DNA from: Burkholderiaceae bacterium
Lineage (GTDB): Bacteria; Pseudomonadota; Gammaproteobacteria; Burkholderiales; Burkholderiaceae_C
Assembly (NCBI GenBank): GCA_031256125.1
Contig: JAIRRE010000062.1
Span: forward strand, 1-12,803
Direction: 5' to 3'
Length of the DNA stretch: 12,803 bases
Each line of letters begins with the position of its first letter. Position 1 is the stretch's first letter. The position numbers and the translations under genes are program-made. Shown here piece by piece: positions 1 to 8,431 of this stretch. Under the pieces are notes generated by a model. The model saw only the letters and a list, made by a program, of their open reading frames with translations, made no database searches and was not told the origin of the DNA.

Positions 1-106
1 CCGCGCCCATGTCCGCGCCCTTGCCGTGCTGCACCAGGATCAGCCCGATCAGTGCCAGCGCCACCAGCACTTGCACCACCACCAGCAGGTTCACCAAAAA
101 ATTCAT
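1..106 (-). CDS. secG: SecG, protein translocase subunit (5' part only)
   Basis: SecG is the small accessory membrane subunit of the SecYEG channel that moves unfolded proteins across the inner membrane. Only the first 35 codons are present; the gene continues past the left edge. The visible protein begins MNFLVNLLVVVQVLVALALI, one hydrophobic membrane segment of about 25 residues. It is followed by the SecG hallmark LVQHGKGADMGA, the loop before the second membrane helix. A GGAG ribosome site lies 8 bases before the ATG. The gene starts 39 bases after the tpiA stop on the same strand, so it is probably the distal gene of the rpsO-pnp-qor-tpiA-secG transcript. The family identification is firm despite the truncation because the QHGKGAD motif is diagnostic. 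Confidence 0.9.
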   Translation of the reverse strand, partial: MNFLVNLLVVVQVLVALALIGLILVQHGKGADMGA

Positions 107-145
107 GCCATTCACTCCAAAAAATCGTTGTTGCGGCCCAGCCCG

Positions 146-898
146 TCATTGCGACGCGCACGCGGCCAGTATCTTCAGGAAATCCGGGGCCTTGAGCGAC
201 GCGCCGCCGATCAGACCGCCATTGATGTCGGGCTGCGCCAGCAGTTGCACGGCGTTGTCCGCGTTCATGCTGCCGCCGTAGAGGATGCGCACGCGCGCCG
301 CGTGCTCGGTGGCGGCGCGGATTTGTGCACGCAACACCGCATGTACGGCCTGCGCCTGCTCCGGCGTGGCGGTCTGGCCGGTGCCGATGGCCCATACCGG
401 CTCATAGGCCACCACGATCTCGCTCACGCACGGCCCCACTAGATGGATCACCGCCGAAAGCTGGCGCTTGACGATGAAGTCCGTCAGACCGGCCTGACGC
501 TCCTGCGCGGTTTCGCCCACGCAGACGATCGGCGTAATGCCCGCGGCCAGCGCCAGCTTGGCTTTGAGCGCCACGTGCACGTCGCTTTCGGCCTGGTATT
601 GCCGCCGTTCGCTATGACCAACGATGGCGTAACGCACGCCCAATTCACGCAACATGGCCGCCGACACGTCGCCGGTGTACGCGCCGCCCTCGTGCATCGA
701 CACGTTCTGCGCGCCCAGCGCGATGGCGGAACCGGCCAGCAACGCCTGAAGCTGCGCCAGATACACCGCCGGCGGGCACACCGCCACGTCGCACGCGGGT
801 TGGCCGATACCGGCCAGCAGATCGCCGATCAGCGCCGCGTTGCCCGCCAGCGAGCCGTTCATCTTCCAGTTGCCGACGATCAGTTTCCGGTTGCTCAT
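146..898 (-). CDS. tpiA: Triosephosphate isomerase
   Basis: This cytosolic (beta/alpha)8 barrel enzyme interconverts dihydroxyacetone phosphate and glyceraldehyde 3-phosphate in glycolysis and gluconeogenesis. It is 250 residues long, the usual family length. The substrate-binding lysine lies in VGNWKMNG near the N-terminus, the electrophilic histidine in [10 protein letters not shown], and the catalytic glutamate plus start of the flexible loop in [13 protein letters not shown]. The phosphate-binding segments [11 protein letters not shown] and GLIGGASL follow. The ATG at 898 is chosen because [15 protein letters not shown] is the normal TIM N-terminus. It overlaps the stop of the quinone oxidoreductase gene as ATGA, which suggests translational coupling. 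The same frame stays open far upstream, to 1657, but that part is only a shadow of the neighbour. All catalytic residues are present, so the enzyme should be functional. Confidence 0.97.
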   Translation of the reverse strand: MSNRKLIVGNWKMNGSLAGNAALIGDLLAGIGQPACDVAVCPPAVYLAQLQALLAGSAIALGAQNVSMHEGGAYTGDVSAAMLRELGVRYAIVGHSERRQYQAESDVHVALKAKLALAAGITPIVCVGETAQERQAGLTDFIVKRQLSAVIHLVGPCVSEIVVAYEPVWAIGTGQTATPEQAQAVHAVLRAQIRAATEHAARVRILYGGSMNADNAVQLLAQPDINGGLIGGASLKAPDFLKILAACASQ

Positions 899-1932
899 GC
901 GCCGTCTCCATTCCAGGTCAGCACGATCTTGCCGATGTGCTGGCGGCTTTGCATCAGCGCGTGCGCCCGCGCCGCGCCGCTGGGCAGGCCATCGCCCGGT
1001 TCCAGCGCATCGAAGGCGCGAAACACCACCGGACGCACCCGCCCGTTTTCCAGCCACGGCCAGACGTGCGTTTGCAAAGCCTGGGCGATCGCGCCCTTGA
1101 ACGGTACCGGGCGCGGGCGCAGCGTGGAACCGGTAATGGTCAAGCGCTTGCGCAGCACCAGACCGGCATCGAAGCCCGACTGCACGCCGCCCTGTATCGC
1201 GATGAACACCAGGCGCCCGTCCTCGGCCAGACACGCCACTTCGCGCGCCGTGTAGTCGCCCGCCACCATGTCCAGGATCACGTCCACGCCCCGGCCCCCG
1301 GTCAGACGCAGCGCTTCCTGCGCAAAATCGGCGGTGCGATAGTTGATGGCGTAGTCCGCCCCCAGCCGCAGGCAAGCTTGGCACTTGTCGTCGCTGCCTG
1401 CTGTCACGATCACCGTCGCGCCCGCGGCTTTGGCCAGCTGAATCGCGGTCACGCCGATGCCGCTCGCGCCGCCCTGCACCAGCAGCGTTTCGCCGGGCTG
1501 CAAGCGGCCCCGGTCGAATACATTGCTCCAGACGGTAAAGAAGGTTTCCGGCAGCGTCGCCGCCTCGGTCACCGTGAGACCCTTGGGCACCGGCAGGCAT
1601 TGCACCACCGGCGCGACGCAGTATTGGGCGTAGCCGCCGCCGGCGATCAGCGCGCACACGCGATCGCCCACGGCCAAGCCCGCCGCTTGCAGCGCCGACA
1701 CGTCGCCCGCCTCAATCACGCCGGCGACTTCCAGCCCCGGCAAATCGGACGCGCCCGGCGGCACCGGGTAATGGCCCATGCGTTGCAGTACATCGGGGCG
1801 GTTCACGCCCGAAGCGCCGACGCGAATCAGCGCCTCGCCCACGCCCGGCGCGGGCACCGGACGTTCGGCGGGCACGAGCATTTCCGGGCCGCCGTAAGCG
1901 CGAATTTCAATGCATTCCATGGCGGTCGTCAT
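895..1932 (-). CDS. NAD(P)H:quinone oxidoreductase, zinc-free MDR family (PIG3/zeta-crystallin-like)
   Basis: The 345-residue protein is a medium-chain dehydrogenase/reductase of the zinc-independent quinone reductase branch, expected to reduce quinones or other electrophilic carbonyls with NADPH in the cytosol. The N-terminal GroES-like domain includes [14 protein letters not shown] (about 40-53) and [10 protein letters not shown] (64-73). The Rossmann fold begins at [19 protein letters not shown] (150-168), matching the quinone oxidoreductase/zeta-crystallin signature. The cysteine and histidine ligands of zinc alcohol dehydrogenases are absent. The ATG at 1932 has an AGGTG ribosome site about 8 bases upstream; a second in-frame ATG at 1920 is possible. 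The gene lies 34 bases after pnp and overlaps tpiA by four bases, so it sits inside the operon. The exact substrate cannot be read from sequence. Confidence 0.9.
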   Translation of the reverse strand: MTTAMECIEIRAYGGPEMLVPAERPVPAPGVGEALIRVGASGVNRPDVLQRMGHYPVPPGASDLPGLEVAGVIEAGDVSALQAAGLAVGDRVCALIAGGGYAQYCVAPVVQCLPVPKGLTVTEAATLPETFFTVWSNVFDRGRLQPGETLLVQGGASGIGVTAIQLAKAAGATVIVTAGSDDKCQACLRLGADYAINYRTADFAQEALRLTGGRGVDVILDMVAGDYTAREVACLAEDGRLVFIAIQGGVQSGFDAGLVLRKRLTITGSTLRPRPVPFKGAIAQALQTHVWPWLENGRVRPVVFRAFDALEPGDGLPSGAARAHALMQSRQHIGKIVLTWNGDGA

Positions 1933-1966
1933 GACGGCCTCACCTGCCCCAACCAGCGCCACCCGA

Positions 1967-4210
1967 TCACGGCTGAACATCACCCGCGCCGGGCAAATCA
2001 TCGGGCAGGCGTTCGGGCTGCTCGGCGCGCGGCGGGCGGTCGTAGCGCTCATGGCGCTCGCCACGTTCACCACGCTCGAAGCGATCGCCGCGATCTTCAC
2101 GCGGGGGGCGATCCAGCAGCGCCTTCATCGACAGCTTGATGCGGCCTTTCTCATCGGTTTCGAGCACCTTGACGCGCACCACCTGGCCTTCTTGCAGGTA
2201 GTCGGAGACCTTCTCGACTCGCTCGTGCGCGATCTGGCTGATGTGCAGCAAGCCATCCTTGCCGGGCAGAATGTTGACCAGCGCGCCGAAATCGAGTAGC
2301 TTGGTCACTGGCCCCTCATAGACCTTGCCGACCTCGGCCTCGGCGGTAATTTCTTCGATGCGGCGGCGCGCCTCGTCGGCCTTGGCGGCATCGGTGCTGG
2401 CAATGGTGACAGTGCCGTCTTCGGCGATGTCGATGGTGGTGCCGGTTTCCTCGGTCAGTTGCCGGATGGTGGCGCCGCCCTTGCCGATCACATCGCGGAT
2501 CTTTTCCGGGTTGACCTTCATCGTGTAGAGCTTGGGCGCGTAGCTGGAAATTTCAGCCTTGGCCTCGGACAGCGCCGCCTGCATCTTGCCCAGGATATGC
2601 ATCCGTGCCTCTTTGGCCTGAGCCAGCGCCACCTGCATGATCTCCTTGGTGATGCCCTGGATCTTGATGTCCATTTGCAGCGCCGTCACGCCGCTGGTGG
2701 TGCCCGCGACCTTGAAGTCCATGTCGCCCAGATGATCTTCGTCACCCAGGATGTCGGTCAGCACCGCAAAGCGGTTGCCTTCCTTGATGAGGCCCATGGC
2801 GATGCCCGCCACGTGCGCCTTCATGGGCACGCCCGCGTCCATCATCGACAGGCACCCGCCGCACACCGAAGCCATCGACGAGGAGCCGTTCGATTCGGTG
2901 ATCTCCGACACCACGCGGATGGTGTAGGGGAACTGATCCTTGGCCGGCAGCAGCGGCACCAGCGCACGCTTGGCCAGGCGGCCGTGGCCGATTTCGCGGC
3001 GCTTGGTCGATCCCATGCGGCCCACTTCGCCGGTAGCAAAGGGCGGCATGTTGTAGTGGAAGATGAAGCGGTCTTCATATTCGCCGGCCAGCGCGTCGAT
3101 GCGCTGCGCGTCGCGCTCGGTGCCCAGCGTGGTGACCACCAGCGCCTGCGTCTCGCCGCGCGTAAACAGCGCCGAGCCGTGTGTGCGCGGCAGCACGCCG
3201 GTGCGGATCTCGATCGGGCGCACGGTGCGCGTATCGCGCCCGTCGATGCGCGGCTCGCCCGCCAAAATCTGGCTGCGCACGATCTTGGCTTCCTGCTCGA
3301 ACAGCAGACCTTCGACCTTGACTTCGTCGAACGCCGCGCCCTGCTCCGCCAAGGCCGCCTTGGTAGCGGCATAAGCCTCGCGGAGTGCCTGTGTGCGCGC
3401 CTGTTTGCTGCGAATCTGGTAGGCCGCGCGCAACTTGGGTTCGGCCAATTCGGCCACCTTGGCGATGAAAGCCTGGTCCTTGGCCTCCGGCGCCCACTCG
3501 CCGCTCTCGGCCCACAAGGGCTTGCCGGCTTCGCGCACCAGATCATGAATGGCGTTGATGGCAATCCTGCCCTGCTCGTGGCCGAACACCACCGCGCCCA
3601 GCATCACGTCCTCGGGCAGTTGGTCGGCTTCGGATTCGACCATCAGCACCGCGCTTTCAGTGCCCGCCACCACCAGGTCGAGCTGGCTGTTCTTGCGCGT
3701 CGTCGGGCCGGGGTTGAGCACGTATTGGCCGTTCACATAACCCACGCGCGCCGCGCCGATCGGGCCGTTGAACGGCACGCCGCTGATCGACAGCGCCGCA
3801 CTCACGCCGATCAACGCGGCGATGTCGGCATCGACCTCCGGATTGAGCGAGAGCGTGTGCACCACCACATGCACCTCGTTGAAAAAACCATCCGGAAACA
3901 GCGGGCGGATGGGACGGTCAATCAAGCGGCTGGTCAGCGTCTCTAGTTCGCTGGGCTTGGCTTCGCGCTTGAAGAAGCTGCCGGGAATTTTGCCTGCGGC
4001 GTAAGTTTTCTCGATGTAATCGACCGTAAGCGGGAAGAAATCCTGCCCCGGTTTCGCCGTCTTGCTGGCCGCCACAGTCGCCAGCACCACCGTGCCGTCG
4101 ATGCTGACCATCACCGCGCCGGCGGCCTGACGAGAAATTTCGCCGGTTTCCAGCGTCACGGTCTTGTCGCCCCACTGGAAAGTCTTGACAACCTTGTTGA
4201 ACATACTCAT
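1967..4210 (-). CDS. pnp: Polyribonucleotide nucleotidyltransferase (PNPase)
   Basis: PNPase degrades RNA 3' to 5' by phosphorolysis, as a trimer and often within the degradosome. The 747-residue protein has all domains in order: RNase PH-like domain 1 (about 12-145), a helical linker domain (about 240-310), RNase PH-like domain 2 (about 320-555), KH (about 560-620, GKGG loop at 576-579) and S1 (about 625-697, with [17 protein letters not shown]). The phosphate-binding serines are 443-445 ([12 protein letters not shown]). The catalytic residues corresponding to E. coli D486, D492 and K494 are D492, D498 and K500. After S1 comes a charged Arg/Glu/Asp-rich tail of about 45 residues. The ATG at 4210 is favoured by AAGGAG 8 bases upstream; a second Met is two codons in. 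The gene follows rpsO, as in E. coli, with a terminator and a leader hairpin between. Confidence 0.98.
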   Translation of the reverse strand: MSMFNKVVKTFQWGDKTVTLETGEISRQAAGAVMVSIDGTVVLATVAASKTAKPGQDFFPLTVDYIEKTYAAGKIPGSFFKREAKPSELETLTSRLIDRPIRPLFPDGFFNEVHVVVHTLSLNPEVDADIAALIGVSAALSISGVPFNGPIGAARVGYVNGQYVLNPGPTTRKNSQLDLVVAGTESAVLMVESEADQLPEDVMLGAVVFGHEQGRIAINAIHDLVREAGKPLWAESGEWAPEAKDQAFIAKVAELAEPKLRAAYQIRSKQARTQALREAYAATKAALAEQGAAFDEVKVEGLLFEQEAKIVRSQILAGEPRIDGRDTRTVRPIEIRTGVLPRTHGSALFTRGETQALVVTTLGTERDAQRIDALAGEYEDRFIFHYNMPPFATGEVGRMGSTKRREIGHGRLAKRALVPLLPAKDQFPYTIRVVSEITESNGSSSMASVCGGCLSMMDAGVPMKAHVAGIAMGLIKEGNRFAVLTDILGDEDHLGDMDFKVAGTTSGVTALQMDIKIQGITKEIMQVALAQAKEARMHILGKMQAALSEAKAEISSYAPKLYTMKVNPEKIRDVIGKGGATIRQLTEETGTTIDIAEDGTVTIASTDAAKADEARRRIEEITAEAEVGKVYEGPVTKLLDFGALVNILPGKDGLLHISQIAHERVEKVSDYLQEGQVVRVKVLETDEKGRIKLSMKALLDRPPREDRGDRFERGERGERHERYDRPPRAEQPERLPDDLPGAGDVQP

Positions 4211-4265
4211 TTCAATTGCTCCTTGCTACTATTGACCGGGAGCCTGGCAACGCTTCAGAACACGA

Positions 4266-4320
4266 TGCCATTCCACAAGCCCCGGCGTCCGGCATCAGGC
4301 CCGCAACTTGTGGAATGACA
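4266..4320 (-). promoter_or_regulatory. Long hairpin in the pnp leader, candidate RNase III autoregulatory site
   Basis: The arms CATTCCACAAG and CTTGTGGAATG (4269-4279 and 4307-4317) are perfect 11-base complements. In the minus-strand RNA the stem extends to 14 pairs, with one G-U, using 4266-4268 and 4318-4320. The loop is 27 bases. It ends about 56 bases before the pnp start codon and lies between the rpsO terminator and pnp. In E. coli, RNase III cleaves a pnp leader hairpin and PNPase then destabilises its own mRNA. Position and shape fit that role here, but cleavage is inferred. No U-run follows, so it is not an intrinsic terminator. Confidence 0.55.
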
Positions 4321-4360
4321 CAGCTTCGCCCTGAACGGCTGAACCCCTGTCGGTTGAAAG

Positions 4361-4402
4361 AAAAACAAAACGCCCGAACCCGCCAAGGGATCAGGCGTTT
4401 TG
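4361..4402 (-). terminator. Rho-independent terminator after rpsO
   Basis: On the minus strand the RNA has CAAAACGCC (from 4402-4394) pairing with GGCGUUUUG (from 4374-4366). Two further inner pairs form beyond one mismatch. A run of five U and then CUUUC follows immediately (4365 downward). It lies just after the S15 stop codon at 4418 and before pnp, the position of the E. coli rpsO-pnp terminator. It probably reduces read-through so that S15 message exceeds pnp message. It has no U-run in the plus direction. Confidence 0.85.
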
Positions 4403-4417
4403 CAGTCGGCCATGGCC

Positions 4418-4684
4418 TTACTTGCGCAGGCCCAGCTTGTTGATGAGGGCCACGTAGCGGTCGGCATCCCTGGACTTGAGATAGTCCAGGAGCTTGCGGC
4501 GGCGGCTGACCATGCGCAGCAAACCGCGCCGTCCGTGGTGATCCTTGGCGTGCTCCTTGAAGTGCGGCGTCAGCTCGTTGATGCGCGCCGTCAGCAGCGC
4601 CACCTGCACTTCAGGACTGCCCGTATCGCCCGCCGCGCGGGCGTTGTCCTTGACCACTTCGGCCTTCTTGTCTTTGGAAATCAT
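4418..4684 (-). CDS. rpsO: 30S ribosomal protein S15
   Basis: S15 binds the 16S rRNA central domain early in 30S assembly and contributes to an intersubunit bridge. The 88-residue protein matches the family length. It carries the conserved blocks [35 protein letters not shown] and [16 protein letters not shown], ending with [12 protein letters not shown]. The ATG at 4684 is set by homology (MISKDKK), with AAGGA about 7 bases upstream. The frame is open for a further 46 codons upstream, but those codons are not S15-like. It is the first gene of the pnp operon, with a perfect TATAAT 88 bases before the start. E. coli S15 represses its own translation through leader RNA; the 80-odd base leader here could do likewise, though no structure was confirmed. 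Confidence 0.98.
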   Translation of the reverse strand: MISKDKKAEVVKDNARAAGDTGSPEVQVALLTARINELTPHFKEHAKDHHGRRGLLRMVSRRRKLLDYLKSRDADRYVALINKLGLRK

Positions 4685-4771
4685 GCTTGATCCTTCGTTC
4701 CAAATGGTTTGACTTGCGCGCCATGCCGGAACTGCGTGGCGCGTGCTGCTTTGCGAGTGCAAAACTGGTTG

Positions 4772-4777
4772 ATTATA
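4772..4777 (-). promoter_or_regulatory. Candidate -10 box of the rpsO promoter
   Basis: The minus strand reads TATAAT, a perfect sigma-70 -10 hexamer, in an otherwise GC-rich gap 88 bases before the rpsO start. The base set 16-17 positions further upstream (CGGGAA or GGGAAC) is a poor -35 box, so a -35-independent or activator-assisted promoter must be assumed. It would give an S15 leader of roughly 80 bases. Confidence 0.5.
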
Positions 4778-4891
4778 AGAGACTCTGTGTTGCGTTCCCG
4801 CCCCGCCGCGCATGAAATCCACTGGCGCAAATTTGTCGCCGGGAGCGGCATCGATCGCGGTAACATTAAAGTCTTTTCAATAAACAACGAC

Positions 4892-5131
4892 ATGACAACC
4901 CGCGCCCTACCCTGCCTCATCGCCGCGCTGATCCTCGCTTGTGCCGCCACGGCGCCTCAAGCGGCCAACGCCAAATCCAGCAAAGCCGCCCAAAAAGACA
5001 AATCATCCGGGCACTCGGTCAAAATCATCAAGAATCCCTACCAGGAAACCCCGTCCGAGCGGGAACGGCGCTTGAAGCGCGAGTGCAAGGGTATGCCCAA
5101 TGCGGGGGCGTGCCTGGGGTATGGTATTTGA
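4892..5131 (+). CDS. Small exported protein with a C-terminal cysteine pair, unknown function
   Basis: The predicted 79-residue protein starts MTTRALPCLIAALILACAAT and has a clear Sec signal peptide: basic N-end, hydrophobic core, and cleavage probably after ANA at residue 27. C17 lies in ILAC, a weak lipobox, so a lipoprotein cannot be excluded. The mature part is short and very charged: a Lys/Ser-rich stretch (28-45), SERERRLKREC, then CKGMPNAGACLGYG with cysteines at 65 and 74 that could form a disulfide in the periplasm. No domain was recognised. The ATG at 4892 is chosen because the signal peptide begins there; the frame is open from 4709. No good ribosome site is visible. The gene is divergent from rpsO and converges on the next gene. 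Confidence 0.7.
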   Translation: MTTRALPCLIAALILACAATAPQAANAKSSKAAQKDKSSGHSVKIIKNPYQETPSERERRLKRECKGMPNAGACLGYGI

Positions 5132-5200
5132 TGCCCTTGGCGCAAAAACGGCACTGAAATTCCATCCCAAATCCAGGCATACCAGCTCGCGCTGACCTAC

Positions 5201-5698
5201 TCAGTGTTGGCCATAACGCGCCAACTCCCGCTTGATGCCGTCAATGTCGGCCTGATTGCGGTCGATGGCGGCTTTCATGCCAGCCACCCGGTCGAGGTAT
5301 TTTTGATAATTGCGCGCCTCATCGCCCTGTTTATCGGGCTGACCGTTATGGTAATCGGCTTCCAACTCGGTCTGATGCGCCTGGGCCTTACTCAACTCCG
5401 ACTCCAGTATCGCCTTGGCGTCCGTGTCGCGCGCGCGCTGTTCGGGCGTATCGACGCGCTGCGCGGCTGAACTGGCGCTGCCACCGCCCGAAGACTTCGG
5501 CGCGGGCGGCATTCCGCCGCGCACGATGGTGACGTTGCCGCCTTCAACGCGCTTGCAATCGGTGCGACCCTTGATCTGGTTGGTGTATTCGTTGTTGGGG
5601 CAACGATAGATGTGGTTGTCTTGCGCCTGCGCCGGCAAAGCGGTAATCGCGGCCAGTGCGGCACAGATCAAGGTCGAATAAAGCGGTTGCGGCTTCAT
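5201..5698 (-). CDS. Exported coiled-coil protein, unknown function
   Basis: The 165-residue protein opens with MKPQPLYSTLICAALAAITA and a signal peptide ending LPAQAQ (about residue 24-26). The mature N-terminus DNHIYRCPNNEYTN...DCKRVEGGNVTIVRGG (27-62) has two cysteines (33, 48). It recalls the short DUF4124-like heads of proteobacterial periplasmic proteins, without the usual motif. A low-complexity Gly/Ser/Ala linker (68-80) leads to a charged helical region (about 86-162) rich in E, K, Q, A and D, predicted to be a coiled coil. It follows glnA on the same strand but beyond a strong terminator, so it needs its own promoter, which was not identified. No clear ribosome site precedes the ATG; the start rests on the signal peptide. 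Confidence 0.8.
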   Translation of the reverse strand: MKPQPLYSTLICAALAAITALPAQAQDNHIYRCPNNEYTNQIKGRTDCKRVEGGNVTIVRGGMPPAPKSSGGGSASSAAQRVDTPEQRARDTDAKAILESELSKAQAHQTELEADYHNGQPDKQGDEARNYQKYLDRVAGMKAAIDRNQADIDGIKRELARYGQH

Positions 5699-5784
5699 GA
5701 ATGAATCACGGCTTTTCACGGCAAGGGGGCGAGTATCCCGCAAACAGATTCGGCTCTCCGCATAGGACAAAACCAAAAGCAACG

Positions 5785-5808
5785 AAAAAGGCGGCTCGCG
5801 CCGCCTTT
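5785..5808 (-). terminator. Rho-independent terminator of glnA
   Basis: On the minus strand a 9-pair stem AAAGGCGGC/GCCGCCTTT (5808-5800 with 5795-5787) closes on the GNRA-type tetraloop GCGA. It runs straight into five T residues and then CGTTGCTTTT. It starts 26 bases after the glnA stop at 5835. This is a strong textbook intrinsic terminator and separates glnA from the coiled-coil gene downstream. Confidence 0.93.
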
Positions 5809-5834
5809 GCCCGCATTGCGGATTAACCCAAGAA

Positions 5835-7250
5835 TCAAAGCGAGTAGTACATGTCGTATTCGACCGGGTTGACGTTGACACGCACCCGGTTGACTTCGCC
5901 CTGCTTGAGTTCCAAATAGGCGTCGAGCATGGAGTCGGTGAATACCCCGCCCTTGGTCAGGAAGGCGCGGTCTCTTTCCAGCTCTTCCAGCGCCTGATCC
6001 AGGCTGTGGCAGACGGTGGGCACCAGTCTGTCTTCTTCCGGCGGCAGGTGGTACAGGTCCTTGGACGCGGCCTCGCCGGGGTGGATCCTGTTCTCGATGC
6101 CGTCCAGCCCCGCCATTAGCAGCGCAGCAAAGCACAGATATGGATTGGCCATCGGATCGGGGAAGCGCGCCTCGATGCGACGCGCCTTGTCGCTCATCAC
6201 ATGCGGGATGCGAATCGAGGCGGAACGGTTGCGGCTGGAATACGCCAGTTTGACCGGCGCCTCGAAGTGCGGCACCAGGCGCTTGTAGCTGTTGGTGGTC
6301 GGGTTGGTGATGGCGTTGAGCGCGCGGGCATGTTGGATGATGCCGCCGATGTAGTACAGCGCGATATCCGACAGGCCCGCGTAACCCTTGCCCGCGAACA
6401 GGTTCTTGCCGCCTTGCCAGATCGACTGGTGCACGTGCATACCCGAACCGTTGTCGCCGTGGTAGGGCTTGGGCATGAAAGTGGCTGTTTTGCCGTAGGA
6501 CTCGGCCACGTTCCACACCACGTATTTCAGGCGCTGCGTCCAGTCGGCGCGCTGCACCAGGGTGCTGAACTTGGTGCCGATTTCCATTTGGCCGGCTCCG
6601 GCCACTTCGTGGTGGAACACCTCCACCGGAATGCCCATCGCTTCCAGAATCAGCACCATTTCGGCGCGCATGTCGTGGGTGCTATCCACCGGCGGCACGG
6701 GAAAATAGCCGCCCTTGGTCACGGGCCGGTGGCCGCGGTTGCCGCCTTCGAGCTTGGCGCCGCTGTTCCAGGGCGCTTCGTATTCCTCGATCTGGTAGAA
6801 GCTGTGGCCCGGCTCGGTACTCCAGCGCACGCCATCGAACACGAAAAATTCCGGCTCCGGCCCGAAGTACGCCGTATCGCCAACGCCGGTGGCCTTCAGA
6901 TACGCCTCGGCGCGCCGGGCAATCGAGCGCGGGTCGCGGTCATAGGCCTTGCCATCGCCCGGCTCCAGCACGTCGCAGGTCAACACCAGCGTCGATTCTT
7001 CATAGAACGGGTCGATGTGCGCGGTTTCCGGGTCGGGCATGAGCAGCATGTCCGAGGCTTCGATACCCTTCCAGCCCGCGATAGACGAGCCATCGAACGC
7101 ATGGCCGCTCTCGAATTTATCCTCGTCGAAGGCCGAGACCGGCACCGTCACATGCTGTTCCTTGCCGCGGGTATCGGTGAAGCGGAAATCGACGAACTTG
7201 CATTCGTTTTCATTCACCAGTTTCATGACGTCGGCAACGTTCTGGACCAT
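5835..7250 (-). CDS. glnA: Glutamine synthetase, type I (GSI-beta, adenylylatable)
   Basis: This enzyme condenses glutamate and ammonia with ATP to make glutamine, as a cytosolic dodecamer and the main entry of ammonium into metabolism. The 471 residues match proteobacterial GlnA. Visible signatures are [17 protein letters not shown] (52-68), the metal-binding [11 protein letters not shown] (129-139), [14 protein letters not shown] (215-228), the ATP-binding [16 protein letters not shown] (261-276) and the substrate-binding [12 protein letters not shown] (338-349). Tyr400 in [10 protein letters not shown] aligns with the tyrosine adenylylated by GlnE, so covalent regulation is expected. The ATG at 7250 has AGGAG 8 bases upstream. 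Unlike many betaproteobacteria, no ntrB/ntrC follows; a terminator and an unrelated exported protein do. No sigma-54 promoter was seen upstream. Confidence 0.98.
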   Translation of the reverse strand: MVQNVADVMKLVNENECKFVDFRFTDTRGKEQHVTVPVSAFDEDKFESGHAFDGSSIAGWKGIEASDMLLMPDPETAHIDPFYEESTLVLTCDVLEPGDGKAYDRDPRSIARRAEAYLKATGVGDTAYFGPEPEFFVFDGVRWSTEPGHSFYQIEEYEAPWNSGAKLEGGNRGHRPVTKGGYFPVPPVDSTHDMRAEMVLILEAMGIPVEVFHHEVAGAGQMEIGTKFSTLVQRADWTQRLKYVVWNVAESYGKTATFMPKPYHGDNGSGMHVHQSIWQGGKNLFAGKGYAGLSDIALYYIGGIIQHARALNAITNPTTNSYKRLVPHFEAPVKLAYSSRNRSASIRIPHVMSDKARRIEARFPDPMANPYLCFAALLMAGLDGIENRIHPGEAASKDLYHLPPEEDRLVPTVCHSLDQALEELERDRAFLTKGGVFTDSMLDAYLELKQGEVNRVRVNVNPVEYDMYYSL

Positions 7251-7365
7251 CGGATTCTCCTGCGATTGGGTAAGGGTTTACGGAAAAAGGAAAGATGGAC
7301 TGGGCAGCCGCGCGATTCATGTCGCTTCGCTCGACACACCGCGCCGTACCCCAAGTAAAACTAGA

Positions 7366-7395
7366 ATTTTCGCACAGCGCGCAAAACCGCGTCAA
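7366..7395 (-). promoter_or_regulatory. Possible sigma-70 promoter of glnA
   Basis: On the minus strand TTGACG (7395-7390) is followed, after 18 bases, by GAAAAT (7371-7366). The pair is acceptable but weak against TTGACA/TATAAT, and lies 116 bases before the glnA ATG. The -35 element overlaps the stop codon of the upstream gene. It is offered because no better candidate, and no -24/-12 GG/GC sigma-54 element, was found in the 141-base gap. Confidence 0.3.
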
Positions 7396-8231
7396 CGCGC
7401 CAATTCCGGGCCGGTTTTGAGCTTGAACGGTGCCAGCCACGCTTTGAGATCGGCAAACGCCGCATCCACCGCCTCCGCCGCGCCCTTGACGCCCAAGTCG
7501 ATATGCGCGCCCCATTCCGGGTGATCGACGCTGGGCAAACTGAACACCTTGACGCGCGGGTGCGCGGCTTCCACCCGCTCCATCACCGGCGTCAGCAGCG
7601 CCTCCCCCGCGCCGAAAACAATCAGCGACCGCTCGCGCCACGCGCCGGGCCGCTGGAACCAGTGCGCGTAATGCGTATCGAGTGCCCACGCCAGCATCGG
7701 CCAAGCCATCACCGGAAAACCCGGCACGAAATACACCGCGCCGCCGCCCGGCCCCCGGCAACTGAAACCGGGAATGCGGTTGTACGGATTCGGAATCAGC
7801 GCCGCGCCCTCGGGCAGCACGCCCATTTGCAGGCGCTGGCGGTTATCGGCGCGCGCCGGGTCATACGCCTGACCCTTTTCCGCTGCCGCCTCGCGCCCGC
7901 GCTGCTCGATCAGCGCCGTGGCTTCAGGGTGCGGCGTCAGCGGCACGCCCAGCGCCGCCGCCGCGCACTGGCGCGTGTGGTCGTCCGGTGTGGCACCGAT
8001 GCCACCGGTGGAAAACACCACATCGCCCGACGCCAACACGTGCCGCAGCGTCGCCGTGATGCGCGCCGGATCGTCGCCCACGTACTGCGCCCACGCCAGC
8101 GCCAATCCGCGCTCGGCAAGCAACGCGATGACCTTGGATAAATGCTTGTCTTGCCGGCGGCCCGAAAGAATTTCATCGCCGATGACGATCAGGCCGAAAG
8201 CGGGCGCAGCGGAAACGTCGGATGCGGTCAT
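7392..8231 (-). CDS. Molybdopterin-binding (MoaB/CinA N-terminal-type) domain protein
   Basis: The 279-residue protein contains a MoCF_biosynth fold of the type found in MoaB, MogA and the N-terminus of CinA. It begins FGLIVIGDEILSGRRQDKHLSKVIALL (12-38). The signature VVFSTGGIGATPDDHTRQ (71-88) carries the GGxGxTxxD molybdopterin/nucleotide-binding motif. A later block VYFVPGFPVMAWPML (166-180) is typical of the CinA-N group. The C-terminal CinA deamidase domain is absent, so this is the stand-alone short form common in betaproteobacteria; its substrate is unknown. It could act in cofactor handling or pyridine nucleotide repair. The ATG at 8231 fits the family N-terminus, although no strong ribosome site precedes it; upstream ATGs at 8288 and 8336 are alternatives. 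It lies 141 bases upstream of glnA. Confidence 0.85.
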   Translation of the reverse strand: MTASDVSAAPAFGLIVIGDEILSGRRQDKHLSKVIALLAERGLALAWAQYVGDDPARITATLRHVLASGDVVFSTGGIGATPDDHTRQCAAAALGVPLTPHPEATALIEQRGREAAAEKGQAYDPARADNRQRLQMGVLPEGAALIPNPYNRIPGFSCRGPGGGAVYFVPGFPVMAWPMLAWALDTHYAHWFQRPGAWRERSLIVFGAGEALLTPVMERVEAAHPRVKVFSLPSVDHPEWGAHIDLGVKGAAEAVDAAFADLKAWLAPFKLKTGPELAR

Positions 8232-8405
8232 GGCAAAAACCAAAGTTGGAGCAATGCCCGGCAGGGTAGCACTTGTGGCCGTTTCCATCAAAACGGTCAA
8301 GCGCCTCGGTAAACCGCTTAAAAATGCTCCCAACACTTTGTGCGATTTGATTCGCTGCTCGTAGATGGCCTTTCAGCACAAAAGTAGCACATAAACAGGC
8401 TGCGG

Positions 8406-8424
8406 TAGAGAAATTTTTTCTCTA
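8406..8424. promoter_or_regulatory. Perfect palindrome, candidate operator of the DUF4160/DUF2442 pair
   Basis: TAGAGAAA and TTTCTCTA form perfect 8-base half-sites around a TTT centre. The site ends 7 bases before a TACAAT -10-like box and 21 bases before the DUF4160 ATG. It therefore overlaps the -35 region, the usual place for an autorepressor site. The second gene of the pair encodes a Cro/C1-type helix-turn-helix, the obvious candidate ligand. A short hairpin with no other role is the alternative. Confidence 0.55.
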
Positions 8425-8431
8425 TTCGCAC

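Noticed and set aside
146..1657. A single 503-residue minus-strand reading frame ending in TIM
   Set aside because: Only the last 250 residues are triosephosphate isomerase. The upstream part is Arg/Gly/Ala-rich out-of-frame sequence across the quinone oxidoreductase gene.
937..2139. Long plus-strand frame opposite the quinone oxidoreductase gene
   Set aside because: It is antisense to a well-identified gene, with His/Arg/Gln-rich composition typical of a high-GC shadow frame and no family resemblance.
2459..3946. 495-residue plus-strand frame opposite pnp
   Set aside because: It mirrors PNPase on the other strand; His/Arg/Ala/Gln-rich, no recognisable domain and no ribosome site.
7320..7336. 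Small dyad TGTCG...CGACA in the glnA leader
   Set aside because: Five-base arms in GC-rich DNA are expected by chance; no further support for a regulatory role.
6201..7358. 385-residue plus-strand frame opposite glnA
   Set aside because: Shadow of glnA, with the same composition signature and no domain.
7251..7391. Sigma-54 promoter for glnA
   Set aside because: No GG-N10-GC element with the -24/-12 consensus could be placed in the gap.
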